A stretch of DNA of 64,000 bases, taken from the NCBI GenBank assembly GCA_020698575.1, contig CM036256.1:1474910-1538909 (forward strand), given 5' to 3'. Origin of the DNA: Bostrychus sinensis. Lineage: Eukaryota > Chordata > Actinopteri > Gobiiformes > Eleotridae. This document shows, in pieces, positions 42,401 through 56,100 of this stretch (the first letter of the stretch is position 1; every line of letters begins with the position of its first letter). The notes beneath the pieces were generated by a model. The model ran no database searches. It saw only the letters and a list, made by a program, of their open reading frames with translations, and was not told the DNA's origin. A program made the position numbers and the translations under genes.

Positions 42401-45400
42401 ACAAACATACACATTTACACAAACATTATACACACTTACACAAACATTATACACATTTACACAAACATTATACACATTTACACAAACATTATACACACTT
42501 ACACAAACATTATACACATTTACACAAACATTATACACATTTATACAAACATTATACACACTTACACAAACATTATACACACTTACACAAACATTATACA
42601 CATTTACACAAACATTATACACACTTACACAAACATTATACACACTTACACAAACATTATACACACTTACACAAACATTATACACACTTACACAAACATT
42701 ATACACATTTACACAAACATTATACACACTTACACAAACATTATACACACTTACACAAACATTATACACATTTACACAAACATTATACACACTTACACAA
42801 ACATTATACACACTTACACAAACATTATACACACTTACACAAACATTATACACACTTACACAAACATTATACACACTTACACAAACATTATACACACTTA
42901 CACAAACATTAAACACTTACACAAACATTATACACACTTACACAAACATTATACACACTTACACAAACATTATACACACTTACACAAACATTATACACAC
43001 TTACACAAACATTATACACATTTACACAAACATTATACACACACAAACATTATACACACTTACACAAACATTATACACACTTACACAAACATTATACACA
43101 TTTACACAAACATTATACACATTTACACAAACATTATACACACTTACACAAACATACACACTTACACAAACATTATAGACATTTACACAAACATTATACA
43201 CATTTACACAAACATTATACACACTTACACAAACATTATACACACTTACACAAACATTATACACACTTACACAAACATTATACACACTTACACAAACATA
43301 CACACTTACACAAACATTATACACACTTACACAAACATTATACACATTTACACAAACATTATACACACTTACACAAACATTATACACACTTACACAAACA
43401 TTATACACACTTACACAAACATTATACACACTTACACAAACATTATACACACTTACACAAACATTATACACACTTACACAAACATTATACACACTTACAC
43501 AAACATTATACACACTTACACAAACATTATACACACTTACACAAACATTATACACATTTACACAAACATTATACACATTTACACAAACATTATACACACT
43601 TACACAAACATTATACACACTTACACAAACATTATACACACTTACACAAACATTATACACATTTACACAAACATTATACACATTTACACAAACATTATAC
43701 ACACTTACACAAACATTATACACACTTACACAAACATTATACACATTTACACAAACATTATACACATTTACACAAACATTATACACACTTACACAAACAT
43801 TATACACACTTACACAAACATTATACACATTTACACAAACATTATACACATTTACACAAACATTATACACACTTACACAAACATTATACACACTTACACA
43901 AACATTATACACATTTACACAAACATTATACACATTTACACAAACATTATACACACTTACACAAACATTATACACACTTACACAAACATTATACACATTT
44001 ACACAAACATTATACACATTTACACAAACATTATACACACTTACACAAACATTATACACACTTACACAAACATTATACACATTTACACAAACATTATACA
44101 CATTTACACAAACATTATACACACTTACACAAACATTATACACACTTACACAAACATTATACACATTTACACAAACATTATACACATTTACACAAACATT
44201 ATACACACTTACACAAACATTATACACATTTATACAAACATTATACACACTTACACAAACATTATACACACTTACACAAACATTATACACACTTACACAA
44301 ACATTATACACATTTACACAAACATTATACACATTTACACAAACATTATACACACTTACACAAACATTATACACATTTACACAAACATTATACACATTTA
44401 CACAAACATTATACACACTTACACAAACATTATACACACTTACACAAACATTATACACATTTACACAAACATTATACACATTTACACAAACATTATACAC
44501 ACTTACACAAACATTATACACACTTACACAAACATTATACACATTTATACAAACATTATACACACTTACACAAACATTATACACATTTACAAACATTATA
44601 CACATTTACACAAACATTATACACACTTACACAAACATTATACACACTTACACAAACATTATACACACTTACACAAACATTATACACACTTACACAAACA
44701 TTATACACACTTACACAAACATTATACACACTTACACAAACATTATACACATTTACACAAACATTATACACACTTACACAAACATTATACACACTTACAC
44801 AAACATTAAACACTTACACAAACATTATACACACTTACACAAACATTATACACACTTACACAAACATTATACACACTTACACAAACATTATACACACTTA
44901 CACAAACATTATACACATTTACACAAACATTATACACACACAAACATTATACACACTTACACAAACATTATACACACTTACACAAACATTATACACATTT
45001 ACACAAACATTATACACATTTACACAAACATTATACACACTTACACAAACATACACACTTACACAAACATTATAGACATTTACACAAACATTATACACAT
45101 TTACACAAACATTATACACACTTACACAAACATTATACACACTTACACAAACATTATACACACTTACACAAACATTATACACACTTACACAAACATACAC
45201 ACTTACACAAACATTATACACACTTACACAAACATTATACACATTTACACAAACATTATACACACTTACACAAACATTATACACACTTACACAAACATTA
45301 TACACACTTACACAAACATTATACACACTTACACAAACATTATACACACTTACACAAACATTATACACACTTACACAAACATTATACACACTTACACAAA

Positions 45401-48400
45401 CATTATACACACTTACACAAACATTATACACATTTACACAAACATTATACACATTTACACAAACATTATACACACTTACACAAACATTATACACACTTAC
45501 ACAAACATTATACACACTTACACAAACATTATACACATTTACACAAACATTATACACATTTACACAAACATTATACACACTTACACAAACATTATACACA
45601 CTTACACAAACATTATACACATTTACACAAACATTATACACATTTACACAAACATTATACACACTTACACAAACATTATACACACTTACACAAACATTAT
45701 ACACATTTACACAAACATTATACACATTTACACAAACATTATACACACTTACACAAACATTATACACACTTACACAAACATTATACACATTTACACAAAC
45801 ATTATACACATTTACACAAACATTATACACACTTACACAAACATTATACACACTTACACAAACATTATACACATTTACACAAACATTATACACATTTACA
45901 CAAACATTATACACACTTACACAAACATTATACACACTTACACAAACATTATACACATTTACACAAACATTATACACATTTACACAAACATTATACACAC
46001 TTACACAAACATTATACACACTTACACAAACATTATACACATTTACACAAACATTATACACATTTACACAAACATTATACACACTTACACAAACATTATA
46101 CACATTTATACAAACATTATACACACTTACACAAACATTATACACACTTACACAAACATTATACACACTTACACAAACATTATACACATTTACACAAACA
46201 TTATACACATTTACACAAACATTATACACACTTACACAAACATTATACACATTTACACAAACATTATACACATTTACACAAACATTATACACACTTACAC
46301 AAACATTATACACACTTACACAAACATTATACACATTTACACAAACATTATACACATTTACACAAACATTATACACACTTACACAAACATTATACACACT
46401 TACACAAACATTATACACATTTATACAAACATTATACACACTTACACAAACATTATACACATTTACAAACATTATACACATTTACACAAACATTATACAC
46501 ACTTACACAAACATTATACACACTTACACAAACATTATACACACTTACACAAACATTATACACACTTACACAAACATTATACACACTTACACAAACATTA
46601 TACACACTTACACAAACATTATACACACTTACACAAACATTATACACATTTACACAAACATTATACACACTTACACAAACATTATACACACTTACACAAA
46701 CATTATACACATTTACACAAACATTATACACACTTACACAAACATTATACACACTTACACAAACATTATACACATTTACACAAACATTATACACATTTAC
46801 ACAAACATTATACACACTTACACAAACATTATACACACTTACACAAACATTATACACATTTACACAAACATTATACACATTTACACAAACATTATACACA
46901 CTTACACAAACATTATACACATTTATACAAACATTATACACACTTACACAAACATTATACACACTTACACAAACATTATACACACTTACACAAACATTAT
47001 ACACATTTACACAAACATTATACACATTTACACAAACATTATACACACTTACACAAACATTATACACATTTACACAAACATTATACACATTTACACAAAC
47101 ATTATACACACTTACACAAACATTATACACACTTACACAAACATTATACACATTTACACAAACATTATACACATTTACACAAACATTATACACACTTACA
47201 CAAACATTATACACACTTACACAAACATTATACACATTTATACAAACATTATACACACTTACACAAACATTATACACATTTACAAACATTATACACATTT
47301 ACACAAACATTATACACACTTACACAAACATTATACACACTTACACAAACATTATACACACTTACACAAACATTATACACACTTACACAAACATTATACA
47401 CACTTACACAAACATTATACACACTTACACAAACATTATACACACTTACACAAACATTATACACATTTACACAAACATTATACACACTTACACAAACATT
47501 ATACACACTTACACAAACATTATACACACTTACACAAACATTATACACATTTACACAAACATTATACACACTTACACAAACATTAAACACTTACACAAAC
47601 ATTATACACACTTACACAAACATTATACACACTTACACAAACATTATACACACTTACACAAACATTATACACACTTACACAAACATTATACACACTTACA
47701 CAAACATTATACACACTTACACAAACATTATACACATTTACACAAACATTATACACATTTACACAAACATTATACACACTTACACAAACATTATACACAC
47801 TTACACAAACATTATACACACTTACACAAACATTATACACATTTACACAAACATTATACACATTTACACAAACATTATACACACTTACACAAACATTATA
47901 CACACTTACACAAACATTATACACACTTACACAAACATTATACACACTTACACAAACATTATACACATTTACACAAACATTATACACACTTACACAAACA
48001 TTATACACACTTACACAAACATTATACACACTTACACAAACATTATACACACTTACACAAACATTATACACACTTACACAAACATTATACACACTTACAC
48101 AAACATTATACACATTTACACAAACATTATACACATTTACACAAACATTATACACACTTACACAAACATTATACACACTTACACAAACATTATACACACT
48201 TACACAAACATTATACACACTTACACAAACATTATACACACTTACACAAACATTATACACATTTACACAAACATTATACACACTTACACAAACATTATAC
48301 ACACTTACACAAACATTATACACACTTACACAAACATTATACACACTTACACAAACATTATACACATTTACACAAACATTATACACATTTACACAAACAT

Positions 48401-51400
48401 TATACACACTTACACAAACATTATACACACTTACACAAACATTATACACACTTACACAAACATTATACACATTTACACAAACATTATACACACTTACACA
48501 AACATTATACACACTTACACAAACATTATACACACTTACACAAACATTATACACACTTACACAAACATTATACACACTTACACAAACATTATACACATTT
48601 ACACAAACATTATACACACTTACACAAACATACACACTTACACAAACATTATACACACTTACACAAACATTATACACACTTACACAAACATTATACACAC
48701 TTACACAAATATTATACACATTTACACAAATATTATACACACTTACACAAACATTATACACACTTACACAAACATTATACACACTTACACAAACATTATA
48801 CACATTTACACAAACATTATACACACTTACACAAACATTATACACACTTACACAAACATTATACACACTTACACAAATATTATACACATTTACACAAATA
48901 TTATACACACTTACACAAACATTATACACACTTACACAAACATTATACACATTTACACAAACATTATACACACTTACACAAACATTATACACACTTACAC
49001 AAACATTATACACACACAAATATTATACACATTTACACAAATATTATACACACTTACACAAACATTATACACACTTACACAAACATTATACACATTTACA
49101 CAAACATTATACACATTTATGTGAACTGCAGCATCTGTGTGGACAAATGCATCCTTTTTTTACACATTATAAACCATGTTGTGTGTTGACTTTATAGAAT
49201 TCAAATAAACATAAGTGATATATTCAGTTTTAGAGGATGTTTAATCAACACATTTTGCCGAAAACGCAATGAGTCTATTGCATTTTGGCCTTTTGTTTAC
49301 TCGAGGACGGGGGTTCTGTTTTCTGAATCCACAGTCTTTAGAAAACTCTGGAGGAGGTGTTGTCTCACAGTGGGAGCCGCTCCGCTCTCTGTAAACTCTG
49401 ACAACAGCGACTCACTGAAAACGATGACGTCACAGCCCCAATCTGAACAGTGATTGGCTGTCTGCCGGTCACATGTCAGCTGACCCACGATCGCAGACGA
49501 TGAGGTTTTTATGTCTCATACGTTCATATTTAGTCAGGAACTGTCAGTAAAATCTGGATCAGGACTGACTTTTACTGAAGGCTTCATGAGAATGGCTCCA
49601 GAAAACCACAAGACCCAAAAGTAGCTGTGAAGTTACAGAAGGAACTATGACTTCCTCTGCAGTTTACTCACTGTGTGGAGCACAGCGCTGTTTGCTGGAC
49701 AAATACAGGTACTACAGCTTATTCACACTCTCCTTCGTTTTCTTCACACCTCAGTGTTTTCGTGTAAATGCGAGTCAGAGACGGCAGGACTGTTGTTGTG
49801 TAAACGGACTCTTCGTCTGGGTCTCAGTAATCCTCGTGGTTAAAGTCCAGCTCGTCTCGCTTCATGTCTGCGTGGCACGACTCACCGGTTTGTTGCTCGT
49901 AAAATGATTCAAGTGTTTTTATTGGACTGACCTCAGAGTGGGCGGGGCTTACAGCGGCGAAGCAGCCAATCATGAAGGAGCTGTTGGGGAACGGCCAGTG
50001 CTGAGAGCAGCTGTAGGTCACTGTCTGTACCTCCAGACCCGCCTCCTCTGCCACCTCCCTGCGGACCGCCTCCTCCACGCTCTCACCTGCACAGGTAACA
50101 GAGGGTCATGTGACTCACCTGCACAGGTAACAGAGGGTCACGTGACTCACCTGCACAGGTAACAGAGGGTCACGTTACTCACCTGCACAGGTAAGAGGGT
50201 CACGTGACTCACCTGCACAGGTAACAGAGGGTCACGTTACTCACCTGCACAGGTAACAGAGGGTCACGTGATTCACCTGCACTGGTAACAGAGGGTCACG
50301 TGACTCACCTGCGCAGGTAACAGAGGGTCACGTGACTCACCTGCACAGGTAACAGAGGGTCACGTGACTCACCTGCACAGGTAACAGAGGGTCACGTGAC
50401 TCACCTGCACTGGTAACAGAGGGTCACGTGACTCACCTGCACTGGTAACAGAGGGTCACGTGACTCACCTGCGCAGGTAACAGAGGGTCACGTGACTCAC
50501 CTGCGCAGGTAACAGAGGGTCACGTGACTCACCTGCACAGGTAACAGAGGGTCACGTGACTCACCTGCACAGGTATGACAGAGGGTCACGTGACTCACCT
50601 GCACAGGTAACAGAGGGTCACGTGACTCACCTGCACAGGTATGACAGAGGGTCACGTGACTCACCTGCACAGGTAACAGAGGGTCACGTGACTCACCTGC
50701 ACAGGTAACAGAGGGTCACGTGACTCACCTGCACAGGTAAGAGGGGTCACGTGACTCACCTGCACAGGTAACAGAGGGTCACGTGACTCACCTGCACAGG
50801 TAACAGAGGGTCACGTGACTCACCTGCACAGGTAACAGAGGGTCACGTGACTCACCTGCGCAGGTAACAGAGGGTCACGTGACTCACCTGCACAGGTAAC
50901 AGAGGGTCACGTGACTCACCTGCACAGGTAACAGAGGGTCACGTGACTCACCTGCACAGGTATGACAGAGGGTCACGTGACTCACCTGCACAGGTAACAG
51001 AGGGTCACGTGACTCACCTGCACAGGTATGACAGAGGGTCACGTGACTCACCTGCACAGGTAACAGAGGGTCACGTGACTCACCTGCACAGGTAACAGAG
51101 GGTCACGTGACTCACCTGCACAGGTAAGAGGGGTCACGTGACTCACCTGCACAGGTAACAGAGGGTCACGTGACTCACCTGCACAGGTAACAGAGGGTCA
51201 CGTGACTCACCTGCACAGGTAACAGAGGGTCACGTGACTCACCTGCGCAGGTAACAGAGGGTCACGTGACTCACCTGCACAGGTAAGAGGGTCACGTGAC
51301 TCACCTGCGCAGGTAACAGAGGGTCACGTGACTCACCTGCACAGGTAACAGAGGGTCACGTGACTCACCTGCACAGGTATGACAGAGGGTCACGTGACTC

Positions 51401-53151
51401 ACCTGCGCAGGTAACAGAGGGTCACGTGACTCACCTGCACAGGTAACAGAGGGTCACGTGACTCACCTGCACAGGTAACAGAGGGTCACGTGACTCACCT
51501 GCACAGGTATGACAGAGTCATGTGACTGCAGCAGAGGGAGCTAAGAATAATATGTGAAGATTGTATCAGTGGTTCTCAAACTGTGGTACAGGTCCCACTG
51601 GTGGTACGCTGTAGTCCAAGTCCTGATGTAGTTTAATTTAGAGCCAGTTAAATTCATGTCTTAGTCCTGCTTTGGTTGGGAATTAAATTAGAGATGAAGA
51701 CCACTGCTTTGTCCCGATTCAGACCTGGTTTAGATCTGGTTTAATCCTGGTTTAGACCAAGTTTAACACTGACTTAGTCCTGGTTTAGATCTGGTTTAAT
51801 CCTGGTTTAGACCAAGTTTAACACTGACTTAGTCCTGGTTTAGATCTGGTTTAATCCTGGTTTAGACCAAGTTTAACACTGACTTAGTCCTGGTTTAGAT
51901 CTGGTTTAATCCTGGTTTAGACCAAGTTTAACACTGACTTAGTCCTGGTTTAGATCTGGTTTAATCCTGGTTTAGACCAAGTTTAACACTGACTTAGTCC
52001 TGGTTTAGACCTGGTTTAATCCTGGTTTAGACCAAGTTTAACACTGACTTAGTCCTGGTTTAGACCTGGTTTAATCCTGGTTTAGACCAAGTTTAACACT
52101 GACTTAGTCCTGGTTTAGATCTGGTTTAATCCTGGTTTAGACCAAGTTTAACACTGACTTAGTCCTGGTTTAGATCTGGTTTAATCCTGGTTTAGACCAA
52201 GTTTAACACTGACTTAGTCCTGGTTTAGATCTGGTTTAATCCTGGTTTAGACCAAGTTTAACACTGACTTAGTCCTGGTTTAGACCTGGTTTAATCCGGG
52301 TTTAGAGAGTTAAAGATGGTACCTGTGTGCGGTTTCAGAGTCACTGTGATCTAACCTGCTCAGTGTTTGAACCCTCTGTGTGTATTTGTGTATTTGTGTA
52401 TTTGTGTATTTGTGTATTTTTAGCAGAAACAGGACAGAGACCGACCCATGTCGCAGAATCCGGCCAGAGCGCTGTAGAGTCCCGGAGGAAACGAGGCCTG
52501 TCTCCCCAACAAACATCGATTCCCAGAATGCACCAGGACGATCACCACCGGAGACATCTGCACAAACATAAGACAACAGGTTTGAGGGCTCGGAGGAGCA
52601 GACAGGAGCAGAGCTGAAGATGTCTCTGTTCTCTTTGTTCATGACAATGTTGCATGGCCTGTTTACACAACAACACTGCCCAGGAAAACACAACAGTCCT
52701 GCCGCCACTGAGTCGCATTTACACAAAAACACTGAGGTGTGAAGAAAATGATTGTAAACTGTAGTACCTGTGTTTGTCCAGCAAACAGCGCTGTGGGCCC
52801 CACAGATGCTCTACACCACACAGCGAGTAAACAGCAGAGGAAATGATAGCTCCGCTCTGAAACTTCCCAACTACTTTAGGATCTGTGGTTTCTAGTCTCT
52901 CATCAAAGTAAGTACTGCAGACTGGTACTGACTAAATATGAACGTGTGAATATATGGTCGAGGTTAGAGCTGGAGGCCTAGAGGAAGAGCAGAGAGGAGG
53001 TTGATGGATGCAGAGGAAGAGGACATGAAGTTAGTTGGTGTGAGAGAAGAGGATGCAGAGGAGAGGGTCAGAGGGAGCAGAGGATTCTCTGTGGCGACCC
53101 CTGAAAGGGAACAGCCCAAAGGAGGAGAATAAGAATCATTTCAGGCCTGAC

Positions 53152-53186
<35 letters not shown>

Positions 53187-56100
53187 CAGTGGCAGTAGAA
53201 GTAGTAGTAGTAGTAGTAGTAGTGGCAGTAGAAGTAGCAGTAGTAGTAGTAGTAGTAGTAGTAGCAGTAGTAGTAGCAGTAGTAGTAGTAGTAATAGTAG
53301 TAATAGTAGTAGTAGTAGTAGTATCAGTAGTAGTAGTAGTAGTATCAGTAGTAGTAGTAGTAGTAGCAGTAGTAGTAGTAGTAGTAGTATCAGTAGTAGT
53401 AGTAGTAGTAGTACCTGGGGGTAGTGGTAGACGTTGGACCCAGGCCTGGCTCTGTGGCTCCCGGCCCGGTTTCTCTCGGTGGCTTCTCCTGTGCAGCTGC
53501 AGAAGCGATGAGTCTGGTGCCAGCGCAGTAACGCCTGGCTCTGAGCACACACAGAAATACTCAGAGAAATACTCAGAAATACTCAGAAATACTCAGAGAA
53601 ATACTCAGAAATACTCAGAGAAATACTCAGAGAAATACTCAGAAATACTCAGAGAAATACTCAGAGAAATACTCAGAAATACTCAGAGAAATACTCAGAG
53701 AAATACTCAGAGAAATACTCAGAAATACTCAGAGAAATACTCAGAGAAATACTCAGAAATACTCAGAGAAATACTCAGAAATACTCAGAGAAATACTCAG
53801 AGAAATACTCAGAGAAATACTCAGAAATACTCAGAGAAATACTCAGAAATACTCAGAAATACTCAGAGAAATACTCAGAAATACTCAGAGAAATACTCAG
53901 AGAAATACTCAGAAATACTCAGAGAAATACTCAGAAATACTCAGAGAAATACTCAGAGAAATACTCAGAGAAATACTCAGAAATACTCAGAGAAATACTC
54001 AGAAATACTCAGAAATACTCAGAGGAATACTCAGAGAAATACTCAGAAATACTCAGAAATACTCAGAAATACTCACAAATACTCAGAAATACTCAGAGAA
54101 ATACTCAGAGAAATACTCAGAGAAATACTCAGAAATACTCAGAGAAATACTCAGAGAAATACTCAGAAATACTCAGAGAAATACTCAGAGAAATACTCAG
54201 AGAAATACTCAGAAATACATAGAAATACTCAGAAATACTCAGAAATACTCAGAAATACTCAGAGAAACACTCAGAGAAATACTCAGAAATACTCACAAAT
54301 ACTCAGAGAAATACTCACAAATACTCACAAATACTCACAAATACTCAGAGTAATACACAAATATTCTCTCCAGAGTCACTTTGCAACAGTTTTGCTTTTA
54401 CAAACACTTCCCAGTATTTGTAGTTTATCATTCTAAAGCCTGCAGTGACTGACCTTGGCCACTAGAGGCGCCTCTGCTTCAGACAACAGGAAAAAGGACT
54501 TCCTCAGATCCACAAACGTCCCTCCACTTTGTTCCTCTACAGCCGCCGCGTCCACCGCAGCTGGAACCACAGAGGACACTGCTGGACTCGCTGTGGAAAC
54601 CGCCATCAGAAAATGGCGGACGTGACGTTAACAAAGCGACAAGAAAGTGAGAAAGTAAACAAACGGAGTGAAGCCACGAGGGAGGAACGAGGGAGTTATT
54701 TCAACATTACCGTACCATACGCTGAATGAAACTAACTCTCGCTCCTCAGTGCGCCATCTTGATTGTTGTCGGCGAGGAGACGTGTACGAGTGACGCTGCT
54801 CGCGAAGAACACGTGACTTAAATAAACCAATCAAAATGCACGGTACGGTTGGGATTTGAGTAAACCACTGCGGACGGCGGTGACCAGACTGAGATTTCTC
54901 TGTAGAATAACACAGAGACATCAGTTTGGAGTTTCCAGGCAAAGACGGAGCTCATTATGAATCACTGATAGAAAAATATATTCTTAGCTATTTATCGTTT
55001 GTATAAATATTGGTTAAAATAGAATTGGCACAGTGTTTCGTAACCAAGTTAAAGCATATTCAGTTTGATTTTAGTGGCAGTATCTTTTTATTTCATTTTC
55101 TGATTCCTTCATTGTATTTGGCATTGTGCTGCTTAAAACTACTGTGTACTGTTCCAAAGGCGTTACTGAATAATAAGAAAGAATAAAGCACTTACAAACC
55201 TGTGCTTTAAAACAGAAAACATCATTAATATTGTTTTCTGATGTCATCAACATGAGCCATTACCAACCTGAGCAGGTTTTGTTCCTACCCCGGGTCAGGC
55301 AGAGGTTGATGTTATTACAGCGGGTTTCAGAGGCGGAGCAGCGTCAGAGGGAGACGGACTCCCTCACCCTACGCACTTCCTCTCGGGTTGCAGGTTCACC
55401 CGAAGGCTCCGCCACATTAAGAGCTGTCCGACACCGATCGAGCATTGAGGGAAAGGGGCCGAGTGGGGTCCAGCGCGGACTCAGGAGCCGTGTAGCAGCG
55501 CACTTCAGCTCCGCGTGGAAAACACTCACACAAGTTCAGTTCCACATTTATCTTAGAGCACAACGTCAACTTGGACATTTAATGCCATCATGTAGACATT
55601 TATGAATTAAAGAGAAAACGTTACGACGGCCAAATATAACGTCACTGGTTCTGGAAAAACCTTATGCACAAGTTTGCTGCGTTTGGCACACATTACATTC
55701 ACCTGTAAACTGAGAAATGAGCCCAGGTGGATCAGCAGATTATATTATTATACGTCTTTGTCCTCTGTGATATGTTCGCTACTAATTTTATATAAAACTT
55801 GTGAGAAGTGCGGGCCGTGTTTGGAGTGAGGTAGAGCGAGCGCCCTTTAACAGGAAGGTTGGCGGTTCAAATCCCGCTCTCCCTAGTTCATATTGTTGTG
55901 TCCCCGAGCAAGACACTTCACCACCTCCACCTTTCACCTGTATGAATGTGTGAGTGTGGTTAGTGGTGGCTGGGGAGGCTGGAGCCACAGAATGACAGCC
56001 AGGTCTCTGTCAGTCTGCCCCAGGGCAGCTGTGGCTACAGAAGTAAGTGTGTGTGTGTGTGTGTGTGTGTGTGAGTGTGTGGATTTAAATGCCTTTAAAT

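Noticed and set aside
39233..44809. 1,858-codon plus-strand ORF (NIIHTYT repeats) and the minus-strand YNVCVSV ORFs
   Set aside because: The 21-bp unit is a multiple of three and stop-free in those frames. The frames overlap nudt13 exon F in the wrong frame or strand.
50087..51525. CRISPR-like array of regular repeats
   Set aside because: Units are contiguous 32-bp copies without unique spacers, in a vertebrate intron. It is a minisatellite.
53053..54436. Poly-Ser, poly-Val and poly-Leu ORFs and the RNTQKYSE-repeat ORF
   Set aside because: Translations of the GTA microsatellite and the 10/12-bp array. Only the exon C part of the minus-strand frame is real.
55231..55605. 124-codon plus-strand ORF as a gene
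   Set aside because: No recognisable domain, no promoter or splice context, and location inside a nudt13 intron on the other strand.
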